Assembly (NCBI GenBank): GCA_036524155.1
Contig: DATDCV010000004.1
Span: 1-10,841, forward strand
Source: DATDCV01 sp036524155
GTDB lineage: Bacteria; Verrucomicrobiota; Verrucomicrobiia; Limisphaerales; UBA8199
Direction: 5' to 3'
DNA: 10,841 bases
Below the pieces are notes generated by a model that was not told where the DNA came from, searched no databases, and saw only the letters and a program-made list of their open reading frames with translations. Below, one piece after another: positions 1 to 5,822 of the stretch. The position numbers and the translations under genes are program-made. The stretch's first letter is position 1; each line of letters starts with the position of its first letter.

Positions 1-73
1 GCTTCGAAATTGGAGTCGCCCAGACGGCGTTGTACATCTCCTGTCGGGTAACCACTTTGGTTTGCTCGCTCAT
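1..73 (-). CDS. N-terminal fragment of a putative HTH-type protein, cut by the left edge
   Basis: An ATG at 73-71 opens a frame that stays open to the window edge, giving 24 residues (MSEQTKVVTRQEMYNAVW, then ATPISK). The pattern T-R-Q-E-M-Y-x-x-V-W-x-x-P-I-S-K resembles the start of a bacterial family whose members begin 'TRxELYxxVWxxPMxKLA' and continue into a helix-turn-helix-like 'GISDVALAK' segment. That second segment would lie outside the window, so the match rests on about 16 residues. The function of the family is not settled as far as I know; DNA binding is a guess from the expected helices. The 64-bp gap to the integrase remnant on the same strand shows no obvious ribosome binding site or promoter. 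The gene is real with moderate confidence and the family call is tentative. Confidence 0.5.
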   Translation of the reverse strand, partial: MSEQTKVVTRQEMYNAVWATPISK

Positions 74-137
74 ATCGTTGCGAACCTAAAACCAAAACCG
101 GAACCTCAGCAACCAGAACGGACCCAGCGAGGAACAA

Positions 138-326
138 TCACGCCACCGCCGCTGCTTTTGCAGGAAACGCCACAATCTTGGCTTTTCGCTCAGCCTCCGC
201 CTTCTCCCGCAACGCCTTCGTGCTCTCCGGCGTGATGGCAAACCACGCCTTGCCGGCCTTCTCGGTCACCAGCTCGCGGTAATGCTCGAAAATCATCTGC
301 GGGCTGTTCCCGGCCTCCAGCGCGAC
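138..326 (-). pseudogene. 3' remnant of a tyrosine recombinase (phage-type integrase)
   Basis: About 62 residues ending at a TGA (140-138) read VALEAGNSPQMIFEHYREL followed by VTEKAGKAWFAITPE and an Ala/Lys/Glu-rich tail. This is the end of the catalytic domain of a tyrosine recombinase: 'GNSPQxIFxHYREL' carries the nucleophilic Tyr in the HYREL motif, and the following 'A..WF.I.P' is usual in this subfamily. The rest of the protein (N-terminal core-binding domain, catalytic Arg, Lys and His-x-x-Arg) is missing. Homology stops just before VALEAG, where the reading frame runs into a small hairpin (326-340, CCTCCG-AAA-CGGAGG) and then the 129-bp tandem repeats. An ATG near 431 keeps the frame open, but that extension is translated repeat DNA, so the fragment is not a functional recombinase. 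It most likely records an integration or rearrangement. Confidence 0.7.
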
Positions 327-341
327 CTCCGAAACGGAGGA

Positions 342-599
342 GAGGGGAATGAAACAACGGCAACGTGTTCCCCGGGGCGGCGCTCCCGCCTTCGCTCGGA
401 AGTTTCGGCGGGGCAGGCGTGCCTCGCTCACCCCGGGCTACTTTCTGGTCACCGCTAACGGGGTTTTGGGGAGGGGAATGAAACAACGGCAACGTGTTCC
501 CCGGGGTGGCGCTCCTGCCTTCGCTCGGAAGCTTCGGCGGGGCAGGCGTGCCTCGCTTATCCCGGGCTACTTTCTGGTCACCCCTGACGGGGTTTTGGG
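342..599. repeat. Two tandem copies of a 129-bp repeat
   Basis: Copy one spans 342-470 and copy two 471-599. Both start GAGGGGAATGAAACAACGG and end ACGGGGTTTTGGG. By eye they differ at 7 of 129 positions, so they are about 95% identical. The unit is 43 codons long, so frames stay open through both copies on both strands; on the minus strand they read in part GDQKVARxxRGTPAPPKLPS. I associate this translated string with dispersed non-coding repeats mis-called as ORFs in Verrucomicrobiota, from memory only. The differences are mostly C/T and do not follow codon positions, which argues against a protein. The repeat lies exactly at the broken end of the integrase remnant. Confidence 0.85.
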
Positions 600-795
600 G
601 ATGCCGAATAGCGATCGAAGATACTGCCGACTGCCAGTCTGCGCGAACATACTGGAAGGGGCGCGCCCGTCCCCGGGGACGGGCGCAGCAACGGACGGGT
701 TGGCCCGAGGGCCGAATAATTCGCAAGCGCTCACAAGGGAGGAGCATCGCAGCGCCCGGGGACGGGCGAACTCCGCCCCCTTGAGGTACGACGCT
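600..795. other. Non-coding spacer rich in repeats and palindromes
   Basis: This stretch lies between the tandem repeats and the 3' end of the large LamG gene and has no convincing gene. On the minus strand about 600-650 reads ADWQSAVSSIAIRH, another string I associate with dispersed non-coding repeats in these genomes. It also holds a perfect GC-only palindrome at 663-686, a related half site CCCGGGGACGGGCG at about 755-768, and a short hairpin GGCCC-GA-GGGCC near 703-714. None is followed by a run of T on the minus strand, so an ordinary intrinsic terminator for the LamG gene is not evident. Confidence 0.6.
663..686. repeat. Perfect 24-bp palindrome
   Basis: The half site GCGCCCGTCCCC is followed immediately by its reverse complement with no spacer, making a 12+12 bp perfect palindrome of almost pure G and C. 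It lies about 110 bp downstream of the stop codon of the large secreted protein. Candidate roles are a binding site for a dimeric protein, a cruciform or RNA hairpin, or the core of a dispersed repeat. The sequence alone does not choose among them. Confidence 0.7.
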
Positions 796-3700
796 TCAGC
801 TCGCGGGGCTCAATTGCACCTTGTAGAATTTGGCTCCCGGGCCGGGGGTAACGCGATAGTACGGCGCCGTGGCATTGGGCACGGAAGTCCAGGTGCCATC
901 GGGTTTATCGGCTTCGAGGAGCGTGCCGGTCTGCCAGACGAGCTCCAACGCGGCACCGGATTTTCGGATGCTGAGCACCACGGGACCATACGTGTCGAAG
1001 CTCGTCCCGTAATTCTGGCCGACGAGGTAAATGCTCTCAGCTTCCGCGGGCGAAAGTGCGCGTCGCCAGACTCCCAGGTCGTCCACATCCGCGCCGAACA
1101 CGACGTAGTAATTACCGGTCCCAACCTGTCCGATGTTGACTGCATTTGCGCTGTCGAGCGAATCCGTGAATCCGCTGATGGGCCGCGAGTCGACCAGGAT
1201 CCCGTCCAGGTAAGTATTGCCGAGGCCGGCGCGGTCAAAAGTGTTCACCACGCTATGCCAGTTGCCATCGTTGATTGAATTGGTCGCTCCGTCGGCATCG
1301 ATGCCGGCATACGTCGCGTTGGCAAACGACCACGCCCAGGCGCCGGGCACATAGAATGCCGGCCCGAAGAAGAAGCCGACACAACCCTCTCCGCAGTCGT
1401 TGTTGCAGAGCACCGGCAGGTCCACTGAGGGTCCGAAGAATCGTATCCAGTATGACACCGAGAAGTTTTGGGTGGTGCCAAACTGCAAGTCGGCCGGCGA
1501 GAGCAGCGTGGCATAGTTAGCGATCGTCGACGGGCCGGAGTTGTCGGTGTTATAGTGCAAGGCTTGTCCGAGCCTGCCGGGCACGAAAGCCGGTGAACCA
1601 ATCGGAAACGCATCATTTGCGCGCCCTGAAGAATCCGCATAGGTTCCGTCGAATTTCAGGTGCAGCACCAACTCGTTTGTGAGGTTGGAGAACATAGGCG
1701 CGGCCAATACCGTTAGCGTCGCCGACTGGCTATTGCTTGAACCGATGCTGTTGCTGACACGCACGTCGTAATCTCCGGCGTCGGTGAACCAGGGACTCGC
1801 GAGCGTGAGCGCCGCCCTGTTCCCACCCGGCACGTTGGTGCCCGCATGATGCCATTCATAGCTCAGAGGCAAGGCGCCCAAGGCACCCACCGAAAACTCC
1901 GCCGGTTGCCCTGCGTACCCGGTAACGGAACCTGGCTGCTGGGTGATGCGTGGCGCAACGGGGCCTTCAAAACCCAGCAAGTCGAGGTTCGCAATTTCCG
2001 CCGGGCTCAGCGCACGGTTATAAACAGCCACCTCGTCAATGGAACCGTTGAAAAAGCGGTTGTAGCCGCTGTCCACGCCAATGAAAGGGGCGTCCCAGAT
2101 CACCGTCTTGTTGCCTTCCTTGGGGGAATAAACGGCAGACTTCAGCCCGGTGCCGTCGTCCAGGTACGCCGTGCCCTTCACCGGGTCGATCACCAGCGCG
2201 ACAAAGTTCCATTGACCAATCACCGGAACCAGACCGGATTGGAACTCGGCCCAACTGCCGGTTCCCTCCCAAACATAGCTCAGCGCGTTGTTGTTGTTGT
2301 AGTTCAGGAAGAAGCCCGCCGTGCCGGTCGAAGAGCGGGTATTGAAGATGCCGGTCTGGTCGCTCTGTGGCCCGGCCGGGTTGATCCACGCCACAATGGT
2401 CATCTGGTTGGTGGCCAGGTTGAGAGAGGGCAACCGCACACTCGTGCTGCTTCCATTGAACGTGAACGCGGTGTTGGTTGATTCAAATCCGACCCAAGTG
2501 GGTGGCTGCGGACCGGATGCGCCCATGACGACGGGGCCGTTGAGTGTTCCGTTCAAGCCACCAGCATAATCAAAAGCGGTGGTGCCGCTGGCTTCGTTGA
2601 GCCGGAAATAGGCCAGCGGGTTGCCGTACAGCGCCGCAAACGGGTAATTAGTGACAGCGAACACAGTAACGGTCCCGGAGGTGCTGTTCGCGGTGCCATA
2701 CGGATTGGTGAGGGTGACATTGTAGGCGCCGGCATCCGCAAGCTGCAAATTGGTCAGCCTGAGAACCGAAGTTGTGGCCCCGGCAATAGCGGATGCGCCA
2801 TGGTTCCACTGGTAACTGATCGGGGAACTGCCGCCCGCCGTCACGCTGTAGGTGACCCAACCGCCGATCGCGCGAGTCACGTCGGGAGTCGTTTGAGCCA
2901 ATACAGTTGGCGGGCTGGCGGAAACCGCAAGAACCTGGACGGCACTGGTCGCAGCCCCGTACGCGTTGGTCACCACGAAGGTGTAATTCCCCGAATCGGT
3001 GGTGGCGGCTGACGCGATGTTCAGAGTCGTTGAGGTTTTGCCGCTCAGCGAGGAGCCATTCTTGTACCACTGGTAGGCAAACGGCGGGATGCCCGCGACG
3101 GACGCCGTCATGGTGATGTTATAACCTTCGAACAGGGGATCGGCCGGAGTCCGCGTCAGGCCTGTGATTTGGGGCGCCATTTGCGACGAGTTGAACAGCG
3201 TTTGGATCTCAGCCGCCGTCAACGCGCGGTCAAATAACGCGACTTCATCAATGCTGCCATTAAATGGCGGGTATCCCCCGCCCACTGGATCTTTGCCGAT
3301 AAACAGCGGCGCGGCACTGAAATCGTGAACGGCATTCGCGCCAAAATTCCAGGCGGTCGTGGCCGAGGAATTGTTCAGATACACGGTGACGTTGGTGGGC
3401 GTAATCACCGCCGCGCCAAAACACCAGATGTCGTTCGGCGGAACCAAACCTGTCAGCCACGACGAAGGCCCTTCATTCCAGTGCACGTTGAGTTGGTCGA
3501 CGCCTGGCCCGGGGGCATTGTAGCCAAAGCCGAAGCCAACGCTCGTGGGGTCGGTGGGACGGCTGAAAATCATCGCCTGGCCGTTTTGATGGGCGCCCGT
3601 CCGCTTGAACCAGCAGGTCATTGTGAATTGGTCGGTTTGGACGCTTGGGCCCGGGATCTGCACGTCGCCAATGATGCTGTTAAACGCGCAAGCGGTGTTG

Positions 3701-4683
3701 CCCGCACCCATACCTGAGTAAGGCGCGCCGCTCACATTGTCCTGGGCGCCCGGATTATAGATGCCATCGGCCGCCGGGCCAAGGCTGCCCAGGTTCACAG
3801 CGGTCACAAGACCGGGAGGCGGAACGTAGGCGGGCTCGCCGAGCCGATAATAGAGCAACGGGTTCTTGGCCAACACCAACGGCGCATAGGCCTCGCCGGA
3901 AGCCGAATTGGTACCGTTCTCGTAGTGAGCCTGAACCTCAGCGGCCGACAGGACATTGGTGTAGATCGCCACCTCATCCACGGTGCCATCGTACCAAAAA
4001 TTTTTGTCGCCACGGGCGCCGATGCCTAACGCCGTGTCCGTATTAGGCGTGTAAATGCTGTTGGCTGCTGTCGCGTCCTGCCTGGCGTTGACGTACATGA
4101 CGGCATTGGTGCCGTCATAGGTGACCACAACATGATACCAGTTGCCGGCGGCTATGGGGGTGGCGCCAGTAAAGTTCAGCCGGTATCCCGTGGAATCTCC
4201 GGTCCGAAAGTTCCAGCCTCCCGTGGTGCCCGTGCCATCGCCAACGGTGTAGAGAATCCAGCCGCAGCGGCCATTGGCAACGGTGAGTGAAGCCAACGGA
4301 GTAGTGGCTGGGTTGCCGTTCGGGGAGCTGGCCGGATAAAACCAGCCTTCGATGGAAAACGGCGGGCGGGGATTAAGGGTCGAGGACCAGGGAACGAGCA
4401 TGGCGTTCTTGGCAGCAGCGCTGAAAGCGGCCGCGGTATCGGTGCTGCCAGCGAGCGCGCCTGGAGCCGGATGCGTCGGGCTGTTGAAATAATAGCCGGT
4501 GGCAGAGGCGCCGAAGGTGCCACTATTGGTGGCGATGTCGGCTGGCGGGACCGGTGTTGTTTCGTTGAGCCGATAATAGGCGATCGGGTTGAGGCTGGTC
4601 ACTGTGCTGGCGTAATCAGCTTTGGCGGTTGGCATGCTGGCCGCCAGCGCCAATGCGCTGACTAAACAATAACGGGATAACAT
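796..4683 (-). CDS. Large secreted LamG/Ig multidomain protein (1295 aa)
   Basis: The protein starts with a Sec signal peptide (MLSRYCLVSALALAASMPTA, cleavage probably after KA at about 22). Four LamG-type (concanavalin A-like) domains follow at roughly 25-255, 267-497, 680-903 and 1003-1220. Each ends in the hallmark 'G-x-[IV]-D-[ED]-[VL]...[AV]-L-[ST]-x-A-E' (for example GSIDEVALFDRALTAAEI near 476-493). Three Ig-like domains lie at about 504-587, 592-676 and 910-993, with the typical 'D[SA]GxYxxxxxNxxG' motif. Residues 1237-1291 resemble the short C-terminal beta module, ending 'FYKVQL', common in large verrucomicrobial exoproteins. No dockerin, PEP-CTERM or LPXTG anchor is visible. LamG and Ig modules usually bind carbohydrate or protein, so an adhesive or polysaccharide-binding role at the cell surface is likely; no catalytic domain is seen. 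The ATG at 4683-4681 is chosen because the signal peptide follows at once; there is no clear Shine-Dalgarno. Confidence 0.9.
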   Translation of the reverse strand: MLSRYCLVSALALAASMPTAKADYASTVTSLNPIAYYRLNETTPVPPADIATNSGTFGASATGYYFNSPTHPAPGALAGSTDTAAAFSAAAKNAMLVPWSSTLNPRPPFSIEGWFYPASSPNGNPATTPLASLTVANGRCGWILYTVGDGTGTTGGWNFRTGDSTGYRLNFTGATPIAAGNWYHVVVTYDGTNAVMYVNARQDATAANSIYTPNTDTALGIGARGDKNFWYDGTVDEVAIYTNVLSAAEVQAHYENGTNSASGEAYAPLVLAKNPLLYYRLGEPAYVPPPGLVTAVNLGSLGPAADGIYNPGAQDNVSGAPYSGMGAGNTACAFNSIIGDVQIPGPSVQTDQFTMTCWFKRTGAHQNGQAMIFSRPTDPTSVGFGFGYNAPGPGVDQLNVHWNEGPSSWLTGLVPPNDIWCFGAAVITPTNVTVYLNNSSATTAWNFGANAVHDFSAAPLFIGKDPVGGGYPPFNGSIDEVALFDRALTAAEIQTLFNSSQMAPQITGLTRTPADPLFEGYNITMTASVAGIPPFAYQWYKNGSSLSGKTSTTLNIASAATTDSGNYTFVVTNAYGAATSAVQVLAVSASPPTVLAQTTPDVTRAIGGWVTYSVTAGGSSPISYQWNHGASAIAGATTSVLRLTNLQLADAGAYNVTLTNPYGTANSTSGTVTVFAVTNYPFAALYGNPLAYFRLNEASGTTAFDYAGGLNGTLNGPVVMGASGPQPPTWVGFESTNTAFTFNGSSTSVRLPSLNLATNQMTIVAWINPAGPQSDQTGIFNTRSSTGTAGFFLNYNNNNALSYVWEGTGSWAEFQSGLVPVIGQWNFVALVIDPVKGTAYLDDGTGLKSAVYSPKEGNKTVIWDAPFIGVDSGYNRFFNGSIDEVAVYNRALSPAEIANLDLLGFEGPVAPRITQQPGSVTGYAGQPAEFSVGALGALPLSYEWHHAGTNVPGGNRAALTLASPWFTDAGDYDVRVSNSIGSSNSQSATLTVLAAPMFSNLTNELVLHLKFDGTYADSSGRANDAFPIGSPAFVPGRLGQALHYNTDNSGPSTIANYATLLSPADLQFGTTQNFSVSYWIRFFGPSVDLPVLCNNDCGEGCVGFFFGPAFYVPGAWAWSFANATYAGIDADGATNSINDGNWHSVVNTFDRAGLGNTYLDGILVDSRPISGFTDSLDSANAVNIGQVGTGNYYVVFGADVDDLGVWRRALSPAEAESIYLVGQNYGTSFDTYGPVVLSIRKSGAALELVWQTGTLLEADKPDGTWTSVPNATAPYYRVTPGPGAKFYKVQLSPAS

Positions 4684-4842
4684 AGGGTGGATTGGTTAGG
4701 TGTCTCGGAGATTTGAGCGCAGCCAGCACTTGACGCTACAAAGCGCCGGCCTCGCTACTGGGGTACAAACGCGAGCGCTCCTGATTAAGGGGCCCATCGT
4801 CGAGCAATATAACGCAAGCCGCCAGGGATGCAACCCGCCGCC
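4684..4842. other. Non-coding spacer upstream of the LamG gene
   Basis: This stretch should contain the promoter of the large minus-strand gene, but I cannot place convincing -35 and -10 boxes. Read on the minus strand, 4736-4790 translates as QERSRLYPSSEAGAL and looks like part of another dispersed repeat rather than a gene. The final 9 bp (4834-4842, CCCGCCGCC) form the left flanking repeat of the palindromic element. Confidence 0.4.
4834..4842. repeat. Left 9-bp direct repeat flanking the palindromic element
   Basis: CCCGCCGCC ends at the base before the element starts. The identical sequence begins at the base after the element ends. This fits a target-site duplication made on insertion. 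Confidence 0.6.
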
Positions 4843-4986
4843 CAGCAATTCTCACTTTGGCGTAGCGCGGGCGTCCTCGCCCGCGGGTCAATGGGGCGTC
4901 CCGCCCCAGGAAGGTGCGAACGGCGGGACGCCGTCTGAACTCGCAACCGGGACGGCTGCGCCACAACGCCAAAGTGAGAATTGCTG
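4843..4986. mobile_element. 144-bp palindromic MITE-like element with 21-bp inverted ends
   Basis: The element begins CAGCAATTCTCACTTTGG at 4843 and ends with the reverse complement at 4986; the 21-bp termini (4843-4863 and 4966-4986) match perfectly. A second perfect inverted pair lies near the centre (GGCGTCCCGCC at 4895-4905, GGCGGGACGCC at 4922-4932), and the sequence between is recognisably homologous between arms, so the whole element can fold into one long hairpin. It is flanked on both sides by CCCGCCGCC (4834-4842 and 4987-4995), directly abutting the termini, as a 9-bp target duplication would. It encodes no transposase, so any movement would rely on an enzyme encoded elsewhere. The flanking repeat is simple GC-rich sequence, so chance is not fully excluded. 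No family name is assigned. Confidence 0.75.
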
Positions 4987-4995
4987 CCCGCCGCC
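4987..4995. repeat. Right 9-bp direct repeat flanking the palindromic element
   Basis: This CCCGCCGCC copy directly follows the right terminus. It is also the reverse complement of GGCGGCGGG at 5014-5022, so the presumed target site was itself part of an older inverted repeat. Confidence 0.6.
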
Positions 4996-5013
4996 GGTTC
5001 TGCTCCGGGTTTT

Positions 5014-5060
5014 GGCGGCGGGACGCCGCCCAAACTCGCAGCCGAGGACGGCTGCGCTAC
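5014..5060. repeat. Older, partial copy of the palindromic element
   Basis: This stretch aligns with the right arm of the 144-bp element (4921-4963) with about five mismatches and one gap over some 44 bp: CGGCGGGACGCCG, ACTCGCA and GGACGGCTGCG recur in the same order. It lacks the 21-bp terminal sequence and stops a few bases before the nitroreductase stop codon. It contains a perfect 8-bp hairpin with an AGGA loop (5037-5056), equivalent to the hairpin in the left arm of the full element. A simple reading is that the 144-bp copy inserted into or beside this older relative. Confidence 0.65.
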
Positions 5061-5066
5061 GTTTTG

Positions 5067-5606
5067 TCACCAGTTATCCCAGTGAACGTACTCGCGTGCA
5101 TAACGGGTGCGCGCGGCTTTTTGCTCGGCGGGATGACCGACGGAGACGCAGGCCACAGGCACGATAGCCTCGGGCAGGGAGAGGATCCGTTTCATGGCGG
5201 CCATCCTTTGCTCTCGCGGATGCACTCCCAGCCAGCAGGCTCCCAACCCCTGAGCATGCGCACATAACAGCAGGTTCTCCGTCGCGGCGGCGCAATCCTG
5301 CAAAAGATAACTGAGCTGGGAATCGTGTGCGGCTTTCAGGTCTCCACATATCGCGATCCCAGTACCAGCTAGCAGCAGCATCTCGCCGCCGCTCAATACG
5401 CAAGCCATTTGTTCGAGCTTCGACCGGCTCCGAACGACTACAAACCGCCAGGGGTCCTTCGCGGCGGCAGAGGGCGCAGCCATTGCTGCCTCCAGCAGCC
5501 GGGTAATCGTTGTCTCATCCAACTCGCCCCGGTGGTAGGTCCGAATGCTGCGTCGCCCCAGCAACCAACCCATTGCCTGGTCAGCCTCGTTTGTCGTGGT
5601 GTTCAT
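5067..5606 (-). CDS. Nitroreductase-family FMN-dependent oxidoreductase
   Basis: This 179-residue protein fits the small single-domain nitroreductases, which bind FMN, act as homodimers and use NAD(P)H to reduce nitro compounds, quinones or similar acceptors. Visible signatures are RRSIRTY at 18-24 (phosphate-binding Arg pair and Ser), APSAAAKDPWRFVVV at 44-58, QDCAAATENLLLCAHAQGLG at about 103-122 followed by ACWLG, the VGHP turn at about 156-159, and the C-terminal 'VHWDNW' typical of the subgroup. There is no signal peptide, so it is cytoplasmic. The start is uncertain. The ATG at 5606-5604 gives the usual family N-terminus, but an in-frame GTG at 5645-5643 has a GAGG 11 bases upstream (5660-5657) and would add 13 residues. 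The gene stands alone between two repeat blocks, so no pathway can be inferred from neighbours, and the true substrate is unknown. Confidence 0.88.
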   Translation of the reverse strand: MNTTTNEADQAMGWLLGRRSIRTYHRGELDETTITRLLEAAMAAPSAAAKDPWRFVVVRSRSKLEQMACVLSGGEMLLLAGTGIAICGDLKAAHDSQLSYLLQDCAAATENLLLCAHAQGLGACWLGVHPREQRMAAMKRILSLPEAIVPVACVSVGHPAEQKAARTRYAREYVHWDNW

Positions 5607-5658
5607 CGCGGCCAGATTAGTGACCGCCGCCCGGGAATCAATCACTGGTTGTATCGCC

Positions 5659-5753
5659 TCAGTCTTGGGTCGGAGCGCCGATTTCTAATCGGCTTAAGCG
5701 AACCGACGGCCTCCTGTAGCCGAGTACAACTCGGCGCTCCGACCCTAGACTGA
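5659..5753. repeat. 95-bp palindromic repeat with four-armed folding potential
   Basis: The outer 23 bases (5659-5681, TCAGTCTTGGGTCGG then AGCGCCGA) match the reverse complement of 5731-5753 with one mismatch (5666/5746). Inside, TCGGCT at 5689-5694 pairs with AGCCGA at 5718-5723. Each half can instead form its own small hairpin: GCCGAT/ATCGGC at 5677-5693 and GCCGAG/CTCGGC at 5719-5735. Translated it gives 'VGAPISNRLK', a string I recall from dispersed repeats of Verrucomicrobiota. It lies between two divergent genes, so it may overlap their promoters or simply be a REP- or MITE-like insertion. I see no flanking target duplication. Confidence 0.75.
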
Positions 5754-5822
5754 TGGGGGGTACCACTGGTTGTTCATGTTTCTTGACCCTGGCCCGTCAC
5801 TCATGACACGCTCGCCGTGGTC

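Noticed and set aside
342..599. The repeats as a CRISPR array.
   Set aside because: There are only two units, 129 bp each and directly abutting without spacers, and no cas gene is nearby.
190..747. A 185-codon minus-strand frame over the repeats and the integrase remnant.
   Set aside because: It is a mosaic of repeat translations followed by the wrong frame of the integrase remnant.
349..1278. A 309-codon plus-strand frame across the tandem repeats and the 3' end of the LamG gene.
   Set aside because: Its first part is translated repeat and the rest is antisense to the LamG protein; no domain is visible.
4736..5167. Several overlapping ORFs of 60-155 codons on both strands.
   Set aside because: They are translations of the palindromic repeats; frames are open because the DNA is GC-rich and lacks AT-rich stops.
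5777..5822. A sigma-70-like promoter (TTGACC near 5783) for the oxidoreductase gene.
   Set aside because: No acceptable -10 box is found at the right spacing.
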